Made by a program: the position numbers and the translations under genes. Below, one piece after another: positions 18,327 through 25,188 of a stretch of DNA of 64,000 bases. Location: positions 1 through 64,000 of the forward strand of contig NZ_LODL01000002.1 in assembly GCF_001551835.1 (NCBI RefSeq), written 5' to 3'. This DNA comes from Dechloromonas denitrificans. GTDB taxonomy: Bacteria; Pseudomonadota; Gammaproteobacteria; Burkholderiales; Rhodocyclaceae. The notes beneath the pieces were generated by a model. The model was not told the origin of the DNA. It made no database searches and saw only the letters and a program-made list of their open reading frames with translations. Position 1 is the first letter of the stretch. Each line of letters opens with the position of its first letter.

Positions 18327-19109
18327 ATGAGCAGCCCAAAACCGGAAACCCCCAGGCCCAGCGACGTCTATTTTTTCGCCACCTGCGTCGTCGATCAGTT
18401 CTTTCCCGGCGCCGGGATGGATGCCATTACCCTGCTTGAACGCGAGGGCATCCGCGTGCACTTCCCCGAGGAACAGACTTGCTGCGGTCAACCGGCCTAC
18501 ACCAGCGGTTTTCCCGACGAGGCGCGCAAGGTCGCGGCCCTGCAACTGACGCTGTTCCCGAACGACTGGCCGGTCGTCGTGCCCTCCGGCTCCTGCGCCG
18601 GCATGATGAAGCACCATTACCCGACGCTGTTCGCCGGCGACCCGGTGCGCAAGGCCCAGGCCGAGGCGCTGTCGGGCCGGGTCTACGAATTCACCGATTT
18701 TCTGGTCAATGTGCTGAACTTCAAGCCGGAAGACAGCGGCAGCGACTGCACCGTCGTCCTCCACACCTCCTGTTCGGCCCGCCGCGAAATGGGCGTCCAT
18801 CTGACCGGCCGCAAGCTGCTCGGCGATCTCGGCAAAGTCACGGTCGCCCAGCAGGACCACGAATCGGAATGCTGCGGTTTCGGCGGCACCTTCTCGGTCA
18901 AGCAGCCGGAAATCTCCGGCGCCATGGTCGAAGACAAGGTCAAGGCACTCAAGGCGACCGGCGCCGAACGCGTCGTCAGCGCCGACTGTGGCTGCCTGAT
19001 GAACATCCTCGGCCACGCCGCCTGGAAGGACAAGCAGGAAGGCCGCGCTACACCGAGCCTGCCCGGCGAACACATTGCCACCTTCCTGCTGCGGAGGACC
19101 GCCAAATGA
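18327..19109 (+). CDS. lutA: lactate utilization protein A (LldE/YkgE-type Fe-S protein)
   Basis: 260 aa with a GGAG ribosome binding site. It carries two cysteine-rich CCG domains: CGQPAYTSGF with VVPSGSCAGMMKHHYP, and HTSCSARRE with ESECCGFGGTFSVK and ADCGCLMN. These bind an Fe-S cluster or heterodisulfide-type centre in L-lactate oxidation by the LutABC complex. First gene of the operon; it overlaps lutC by 4 bases (ATGA). Expected to be membrane-associated on the cytoplasmic side together with LutB and LutC. Confidence 0.93.
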   Translation: MSSPKPETPRPSDVYFFATCVVDQFFPGAGMDAITLLEREGIRVHFPEEQTCCGQPAYTSGFPDEARKVAALQLTLFPNDWPVVVPSGSCAGMMKHHYPTLFAGDPVRKAQAEALSGRVYEFTDFLVNVLNFKPEDSGSDCTVVLHTSCSARREMGVHLTGRKLLGDLGKVTVAQQDHESECCGFGGTFSVKQPEISGAMVEDKVKALKATGAERVVSADCGCLMNILGHAAWKDKQEGRATPSLPGEHIATFLLRRTAK

Positions 19110-19777
19110 GCGCCCGTGATCGCATCCTGGCCAAATTGAAGGCCAACGCACCGTCGACTGCCGGCGAGCTGCCCAATGTCGCCGACTGGTACGCCACCCA
19201 CCGCAGCGTCGAGAGTCAGGCCGACAAGGCGAAGCGCTTCCGCCACTTCATCGAACTGGCGCACGCCGAGGTCTATTCGGTGTCGCGCGGCGGGTGGCTG
19301 CAAAAGCTGTGGGAAGTGCTCGATGCCAAGCAGCTCGGCAAATTGTTGGTCGCTCCCGGCACCGCCCACGGCGAGCGGGCCGAGCGCGAACTGACGGCGT
19401 TGGGTATCGACTGTCCGAGCTACGGGCAGGCCATCGAAAACTGGAAACCGGCAATGTTCAACGAGACGCCGGCCGGCTTCACCGCCGCCCGCGCCGCCAT
19501 CGCCGAGACCGGCACGCTGATTCTCTGGCCGGACGCCGACGAACCACGCCTGATGTCGCTGGTACCGCCGGTACACATCGTGCTGCTCGATGCTGCCAAC
19601 ATTTACAACACCTTTTACGAAGCCATGCAGACGGAAGGCTGGGCCAACGGCCTGCCAACCAATTCGCTGCTCATTTCCGGTCCTTCGAAAACCGCCGACA
19701 TCCAGCAAACGCTGGCCTACGGCGCGCACGGCCCGAAGGAGCTGGTGGTCTTGATGATCGAGGACAACCTGCAATGA
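19106..19777 (+). CDS. lutC: lactate utilization protein C (LUD domain)
   Basis: 223 aa, starting in the ATGA overlap with lutA. It belongs to the LUD (DUF162) family: MSARDRILAKLKA at the N-terminus, RAAIAETGTLILWPDADEPRLMSLVPPVHIV, and a C-terminal GPSKTADIQQTLAYGAHGPKELVVL typical of LutC/YkgG. Role: non-redox partner needed for L-lactate oxidation by LutABC. It lies between lutA and lutB, whereas the common order is A-B-C, and it overlaps lutB by 4 bases. Confidence 0.92.
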   Translation: MSARDRILAKLKANAPSTAGELPNVADWYATHRSVESQADKAKRFRHFIELAHAEVYSVSRGGWLQKLWEVLDAKQLGKLLVAPGTAHGERAERELTALGIDCPSYGQAIENWKPAMFNETPAGFTAARAAIAETGTLILWPDADEPRLMSLVPPVHIVLLDAANIYNTFYEAMQTEGWANGLPTNSLLISGPSKTADIQQTLAYGAHGPKELVVLMIEDNLQ

Positions 19778-21216
19778 ACGCCCCCCAGACCCCGCACGCC
19801 CTGCACTTCATGCCCTCCGAAGGCTTCCGCGCCCGCTCCAAGGCGGTCGTCGAGAATCCCTTCCTGCGCCAGAGCTTCCGTGGCGCGATGGATTTCCTGA
19901 TGAGCAAGCGCGCCGCCCAGTTTCCGGATGCCGAGGAACTGGAAAGCCTGCGCAGCCTGGGCGAACGCATCCGCCAGTACAACCTGGCCAAGCTGCCCGA
20001 CCTGCTGGTGCAACTCGAAACCAACCTGACCCGCAACGGCATTCAGGTCCATTGGGCGGAAACGCCAGACGAAGCCAACGCCATCATCCTCGGCATCTGC
20101 CAGAAGCATTCGACCAAGCTGATGGTCAAGGGCAAGTCAATGGTCAGCGAGGAAATCGAACTGAACCACGCCGCTGAAGCGGCCGGCATCGGCGCACTGG
20201 AGTCGGACATGGGTGAGTACATCGTCCAGCTTGCCCATGAAAAGCCGTCGCACATCATCATGCCGGCCATCCACAAGACCAAGCAGGAGATCGCCCAGCT
20301 CTTCGCCGACAATGTGCCGGGTGTCGACTACACCGACAACGTCGATGCGCTGATCCAGATCGGCCGCAATGTACTGCGCCAGAAATTTTTGGAGGCGGAC
20401 ATCGGCCTCTCCGGCGTCAATTTCGCCGTCGCCGAAACCGGCACCCTGTGCCTGGTCGAAAACGAAGGCAACGGCCGGATGTGCACGACGGCACCGCCGG
20501 TCCACATCGCCATCACCGGCATCGAGAAGATCGTCGAGAAGCTGGAGCATGTGCCGCCGCTGCTCTCGTTGCTGACCCGCTCGGCCACCGGCCAGAACAT
20601 CTCGACCTACTTCAACATGATCTCCAGCCCGCGCAAACCGGGCGAGAAGGACGGTCCGGGCGAAGTGCACCTGGTACTGCTCGACAACGGCCGCAGCCAG
20701 GCCTACGCCGACGAGCAACTGCGAAAGACGCTGCAATGCATCCGCTGCGGCGCCTGCATGAACCACTGCCCGGTCTACACCCGCATCGGTGGCCACGCCT
20801 ACGGCACGACCTACCCCGGCCCGATCGGCAAGATCATCTCGCCGCACATGCTGGGCCTCGAAGCGACCGCCACCATGGCCACCGCCTCCTCGCTGTGCGG
20901 CGCTTGCGGCGAAGTCTGCCCGGTGAAGATTCCGATTCCCGAATTGCTGATGCGCCTGCGCGAGGAATCGTTTTCCGAGCCGCACGCCAATCCGGTGATG
21001 CGTGGTCAGGGGGCGGGCTATAGCCGCCTGATGACTTCTATTTGGCGCGGCTGGGCGGCGGTTTATCGCTCGCCGGCGCTGTATGGGGCGGTAACCTGGT
21101 TGGGCAGCCGGTTTGGCTGGTTGATGCCTTCGAAGCAAGGGGCGTGGACGAGTGTTCGCGTGCCGTTGAAGCCGGCGCCGAAGCGGTTGCGGGATATGTT
21201 GAAGGAACGGGGCTAG
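19774..21216 (+). CDS. lutB: lactate utilization protein B (LldF/YkgF-type Fe-S protein)
   Basis: 480 aa, starting in the ATGA overlap with lutC. The N-terminal two thirds are a LUD domain (KSMVSEEIELNHAAEAAGI, AETGTLCLVENEGNGRM). The C-terminal part carries two 4Fe-4S sites, CIRCGACMNHCPVY and CGACGEVCPVKIPI. It passes electrons from lactate toward the quinone pool. Last gene of the lut operon proper; the following 600 bases contain a long inverted repeat before dld. The final 60 residues are basic/aromatic (IWRGWAAVYRSPALYGAV) and could dock at the membrane. Confidence 0.94.
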   Translation: MNAPQTPHALHFMPSEGFRARSKAVVENPFLRQSFRGAMDFLMSKRAAQFPDAEELESLRSLGERIRQYNLAKLPDLLVQLETNLTRNGIQVHWAETPDEANAIILGICQKHSTKLMVKGKSMVSEEIELNHAAEAAGIGALESDMGEYIVQLAHEKPSHIIMPAIHKTKQEIAQLFADNVPGVDYTDNVDALIQIGRNVLRQKFLEADIGLSGVNFAVAETGTLCLVENEGNGRMCTTAPPVHIAITGIEKIVEKLEHVPPLLSLLTRSATGQNISTYFNMISSPRKPGEKDGPGEVHLVLLDNGRSQAYADEQLRKTLQCIRCGACMNHCPVYTRIGGHAYGTTYPGPIGKIISPHMLGLEATATMATASSLCGACGEVCPVKIPIPELLMRLREESFSEPHANPVMRGQGAGYSRLMTSIWRGWAAVYRSPALYGAVTWLGSRFGWLMPSKQGAWTSVRVPLKPAPKRLRDMLKERG

Positions 21217-21234
21217 TGTTTTCCCGGTTCGAAC

Positions 21235-21773
21235 TTGGGGTTCCGCCTTGCTGGCGGGCGTACTTTTTCTTGCTTCGCCAAGAAAAAGTAGCCAAAAAGA
21301 AGGCGACCCCAGGTTACGCGGCCGGCGTTGCCGGCTCCCCTGTGCTACTCGCTACCGACGGGGGCTGCGGAACTCGGGCCTTTGGCCCTCAGACAGTCCT
21401 CGCCCTTTTTCCGTCGGCAGCTGCGTTGCTCGGCGCTCCACATGGGGACCCGAAAGGCGTCGCGGGACAACCACCAGCCGGTTTTCTTGATTGCTGCGGT
21501 CGACCGGGGAAAAAGCCCAAAAACCAAAACCACCACCCGAATACGGACGCTTTTCCGGGCCCCTTGCGAGGTGCCGAGCAACGCAGAAGCGCTGGGGGCA
21601 TTCGGCGAGCACTGTTTGAGGGCCACAGGCCCGAGTTGCGCAGCCGCCCGGCGTTTCGAGTAGCGCAGGGAACCGGGCGAAGCCCGGCACCGACCCAGGG
21701 GTCGCCTTTTCTTTGCTTACTTTCTTTTGGCGAAGCAAAAGAAAGTAAGACGCCCCGCAAGGGCGGAACCCAA
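21235..21773. repeat. long imperfect inverted-repeat element between lutB and dld
   Basis: Left arm about 21235-21467 and right arm about 21540-21773 are reverse complements with scattered differences: GGTTCCGCC at the left end against GGCGGAACC at the right, and GGCCTTTGGCCCTCA-CAGT-CTCGCC in both. Each arm has its own hairpin: TACTTTTTCTTG/CAAGAAAAAGTA (21261-21290) and TTACTTTCTTTTG/CAAAAGAAAGTAA (21717-21748). The 73-bp centre contains CTGCGGTCGACCG. Frames crossing it encode Arg/Gly/Pro-rich peptides without family resemblance. I recall similar elements as common dispersed repeats in beta- and gammaproteobacterial genomes, but could not compare copies. There is no transposase, so it would have been moved by another agent. 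Confidence 0.8.
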
Positions 21774-21817
21774 CGCCAATCAAGCACCACCAAAAACCTA
21801 AACGAGACAAACCCGCA

Positions 21818-24586
21818 ATGAGCGACCTGATCCAATCTCTCCGCCAGCACCTGCCCGAACAGCAGATCATCGTCGATGAACTTCGTCGCCTCGCCTACGG
21901 CACCGACGCCAGCTTCTACCGCCTGATTCCGCAGGTCATCACCGTCATCGAATCGGAAAACGACGCTAAAACGGTGTTGACCACAGGCAAGCGACACAAC
22001 ACCCCGGTCACCTTCCGCGCCGCCGGCACCAGCCTCTCCGGCCAGGCCATCACCAACGGCATCCTGGCCCTGATCGGCGAGGGCTTCGCGACGTACGAGC
22101 TGAACCAGGACGCCAGCAAGGTTCGCGTCGGCCCGGGCATCGTCGGCGGCGAAGTGAATCGCCGGCTCGCGCCGCACGGCAAGAAGATCGGCCCCGATCC
22201 GGCCTCGATCAACGCCTGCAAGATCGGCGGCATCGCCGCCAACAACGCTTCCGGCATGTGCTGCGGCACGGCCCAGAACAGCTACCGGACATTGGCCGGC
22301 CTACGCGTCATGCTCGCCGACGGCTCCGTACTCGACACCGAAGATCCGCTCAGCGTCGATGCCTTCACCAAGAGCCATGCCGTGCTGCTCGGCGAACTGG
22401 AGCGACTGGGCAGCGACACGCGCAACAACGCCCGGCTGGCCGAACGCATCCGCCACAAGTTCAAGATCAAGAACACCACCGGTTACAGCCTGAACGCACT
22501 GGTCGATTACGAACACCCAATCGACATCCTGGCCCACCTGATGATCGGCTCCGAAGGCACGCTCGGCTTCATCTCGCGCATCACCTACCGGACGGTGGTC
22601 GAAGATCCGTTCAAGGCCAGCGCGCTGGTTTTCTTCCCCGATATCCGCACCGCCTGCGAAGCGGTCATCCGCCTCAAGCCGCAACCGGTGGCCGCCGTCG
22701 AACTGCTCGACCGCCCGGCCCTGCACTCGGTCGAGAACAAGCCGGGGCTGCCGGCGATCATGCGCGAACTGGGCGAGGACGCCGCTGCGCTGCTGATCGA
22801 AGTCCGTGCCGCCACGGCCGAGGGCATCAATGAACGGATTGCTGCCGTTCATGCCGCCATGGCGGGCGTCGCCACCGTCGAGCCGATGCAGTTCTCGACC
22901 GACCCGGCCACCTGCGACATGTACTGGAAGGTGCGTAAAGGCACCTTCCCGTCGGTCGGTGCCATGCGCCGTACCGGCACCACCGTATTGATCGAGGACG
23001 TCGCCTTCCCGATCGTGTCACTGGCCGATGCCACGCTCGACCTGCAGGCCCTGCTCCGCCACCACGGCTACCACGAGGCGATCATTTTCGGCCACGCCCT
23101 GGAAGGCAACCTGCACTTCGTGTTCACGCAGGATTTCGGCGACCAGGCCGAAGTCGACCGCTACGCCCGCCTGATGGACGACGTCTGCGATCTGGTGGTC
23201 AAGAAATACGATGGCTCGCTGAAGGCCGAGCACGGCACCGGCCGCAACATGGCGCCCTTCGTCGAACTGGAATGGGGCAAGGAGGCGACCGAACTGATGC
23301 GCAAGATCAAGCGCCTGTTCGACCCGGACAACCTGCTCAACCCCGGCGTCATCATCAACGACAATCCGCAGGCCCACCTCGAAAACCTGAAGCCGATGCC
23401 GGCCGCCGAGGACATCGTCGACCGCTGCATCGAATGCGGCTTCTGCGAACCGCTCTGCCCCTCGCACCGGCTGACCCTCAGCCCGCGCCAGCGCATCGTC
23501 AGCGTCCGCGAACTGGCCCGTCGTGCCGCCGCCGGCCAGCCGGCCGGCGCCATTGGCGAGGACTACGCCTACATGGGCCTCGACACCTGCGCCGGCTGCG
23601 GCCTGTGCTCGACCGCCTGCCCGGTCGGCATCAACACCGGCGACCTGACCCGCCGCCTGCGCGGCCGCAAGCTGAGCGACACCAGTCGTGCGGTCAACGC
23701 CTGGACCGGCAACAATTTCGGCACCCTGGCCAATGCCTCGCGCCTCGGCCTGAGCGTCGGCCATGCCGTTTCCGGCGTGCTCGGCGACAATTTCCTGAGT
23801 CGCATTTCCGGCGGCGCCTGGAAGAAGAACATGCCGCATGCCGGCAAGGCCCCCGTTGCCCGGAGCAGCCAGGGCGACCCGGTGGTCTATTTCCCGACTT
23901 GCGGCAGCCGCATCTTCGGGCCGGCCACCGCCGGCGAAAAGCAGCAGGGCGATGTCATTCTCGAACTGCTGATCCGTGCCGGCTACGCACCGCGCCTGCC
24001 GGAAGGTTTCGACAAGCTTTGTTGCGGCCAGATGCTGGCCAGCAAGGGCATGGCCGAAGAAGCCGAAGCGATGTCGAACACGCTGGAAGCGGCGCTGATG
24101 GCGGCCAGCGACAACGGCCGCTACCCGGTGATCATGGACGCCAGTGCCTGCACGGCGCGCATGGTCGAGCACCTGGCCGGCCGCCTGCAACTCTACGACT
24201 TCCACGAATTCGCCCACGATGCGCTGCTGCCGCGCCTGCAGCTGACCAAGCAAGCCGGCCCGATCGCCCTGCACATCAACTGCAGCGTGCGCCGGACGGG
24301 CAGCGAGGCCAAACTGAAGAAGTTGCTCGCCGCCTGTGTCGAGCAGGTCGTCGAGCCGGCCGGCGTCAATTGCTGCGGCTTTGGCGGCGACCGCGGCTTC
24401 GTCGTGCCGGAACTGAACCAGCACGCCCTGCGCAAGATTCATGACGAACTGCCGGCCAATTGCGGCTGCGGCGTCTCGACCAACCGCACCTGCGAAATCG
24501 GCCTGACCGCCGAAACCGGCCGCACTTACCAGTCGATCGCATATTTGCTCGAACAATGCAGTCGACCGCAGGACATCGCATGTTGA
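21818..24586 (+). CDS. dld: FAD/Fe-S D-lactate dehydrogenase (Dld-II type, GlcD-GlcF-like fusion)
   Basis: 922 aa. The N-terminal half is an FAD-binding_4/FAD-oxidase C enzyme (TFRAAGTSLSGQAITNG, GPDPASINACKIGGIAANNASGMCCG, GSEGTLGFISRITYRT, FGHALEGNLHFVF, KAEHGTGRNMAPFVE). The C-terminal half has two 4Fe-4S sites (CIECGFCEPLCPSH, CAGCGLCSTACPVG) and cysteine-rich CCG domains (PTCGSRIFGP, CCGQMLASKGMAEEAEAM, CCGFGGDRGF). Expected reaction: D-lactate to pyruvate with electrons to quinones, on the inner membrane. It follows lutACB after the repeat element, as in other bacteria where dld-II and lut genes cluster. The ribosome binding site is weak. Glycolate or another 2-hydroxy acid is a less likely substrate. 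Confidence 0.9.
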   Translation: MSDLIQSLRQHLPEQQIIVDELRRLAYGTDASFYRLIPQVITVIESENDAKTVLTTGKRHNTPVTFRAAGTSLSGQAITNGILALIGEGFATYELNQDASKVRVGPGIVGGEVNRRLAPHGKKIGPDPASINACKIGGIAANNASGMCCGTAQNSYRTLAGLRVMLADGSVLDTEDPLSVDAFTKSHAVLLGELERLGSDTRNNARLAERIRHKFKIKNTTGYSLNALVDYEHPIDILAHLMIGSEGTLGFISRITYRTVVEDPFKASALVFFPDIRTACEAVIRLKPQPVAAVELLDRPALHSVENKPGLPAIMRELGEDAAALLIEVRAATAEGINERIAAVHAAMAGVATVEPMQFSTDPATCDMYWKVRKGTFPSVGAMRRTGTTVLIEDVAFPIVSLADATLDLQALLRHHGYHEAIIFGHALEGNLHFVFTQDFGDQAEVDRYARLMDDVCDLVVKKYDGSLKAEHGTGRNMAPFVELEWGKEATELMRKIKRLFDPDNLLNPGVIINDNPQAHLENLKPMPAAEDIVDRCIECGFCEPLCPSHRLTLSPRQRIVSVRELARRAAAGQPAGAIGEDYAYMGLDTCAGCGLCSTACPVGINTGDLTRRLRGRKLSDTSRAVNAWTGNNFGTLANASRLGLSVGHAVSGVLGDNFLSRISGGAWKKNMPHAGKAPVARSSQGDPVVYFPTCGSRIFGPATAGEKQQGDVILELLIRAGYAPRLPEGFDKLCCGQMLASKGMAEEAEAMSNTLEAALMAASDNGRYPVIMDASACTARMVEHLAGRLQLYDFHEFAHDALLPRLQLTKQAGPIALHINCSVRRTGSEAKLKKLLAACVEQVVEPAGVNCCGFGGDRGFVVPELNQHALRKIHDELPANCGCGVSTNRTCEIGLTAETGRTYQSIAYLLEQCSRPQDIAC

Positions 24587-24660
24587 GGATTTCCCTAACA
24601 GCGAAAACCCCGGTGGCTTGCTAAGGTACGCCCCATCCAACGAATTCAAGGAGAAGACCC

Positions 24661-25107
24661 ATGTACAAAAAGATTCTGGTTGCCATCGACGACAGCGAAA
24701 CCTCGGCCTGCGCCCTGAAGGAAGCCCTGCACATCGCCAAGACCAGCGGCGCCAAGCTTTACATCTGCCACGTTGCCGACGAAACGCTGATGGGCATGCA
24801 CGGCCGCACCTTCACCACCTCGCTGAACATCGACAACGCGATCAAGGCCATCGCCGATGCCGGCCGCGCCCTGCTCGACGAAGCGATCAAGTCGGCCGAC
24901 GGGGTCGACGCCGAAACCGTGCTCCTCGAAGCCCGCAATCGCCGGGTTTCCGAAACCATCGCCGACAAGGCCAAGGAACTGGGCGTCGACCTGATCATCA
25001 TCGGCCGTCACGGTCAGCGCGGCCTGGCCACGCTGATCCTCGGCTCGGTCGCCGAACAACTGGCGAAAATCGCCGATGCCTCGGTGCTGCTCGTCCGCAA
25101 GCACTAA
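24661..25107 (+). CDS. universal stress protein, UspA family
   Basis: 148 aa with an AAGGAG ribosome binding site. Single Usp domain: N-terminal KILVAIDDSETS, and the ATP-binding end GRHGQRGLATLILGSVAEQLA followed by SVLLVRKH. The Gly pattern (G-x2-G-x9-G-S form) indicates the nucleotide-binding subtype. A small cytoplasmic protein whose family is induced by starvation and stress. It lies 74 bases after dld and may be partly cotranscribed with it; a stem-loop separates it from ppc. Confidence 0.93.
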   Translation: MYKKILVAIDDSETSACALKEALHIAKTSGAKLYICHVADETLMGMHGRTFTTSLNIDNAIKAIADAGRALLDEAIKSADGVDAETVLLEARNRRVSETIADKAKELGVDLIIIGRHGQRGLATLILGSVAEQLAKIADASVLLVRKH

Positions 25108-25162
25108 AGCCACCGGCTGCAGGACCCGCTGTGGCGGGAAAACGATGTTTCAAGCAACCAAG

Positions 25163-25184
25163 GATCCCCGCCTGGCCGGGGATC
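25163..25184. terminator. stem-loop between uspA and ppc
   Basis: Perfect 8-bp stem GATCCCCG / CGGGGATC with a CCTGGC loop, ending four bases before the first ATG of ppc. There is no T-run, so it is not a standard terminator. Its right arm covers the place where a ppc ribosome binding site should lie, so it could also limit ppc translation. Confidence 0.5.
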
Positions 25185-25188
25185 ATTC

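Noticed and set aside
21328-21870. Several overlapping frames of 90-260 codons inside the inverted repeat, on both strands
   Set aside because: They are read from repeat DNA, have biased Arg/Pro/Ser composition and no ribosome binding sites; typical spurious genes of such repeats.
23018-24649. A long open frame antisense to dld
   Set aside because: Composition artefact; the dld frame carries the FAD and Fe-S motifs.
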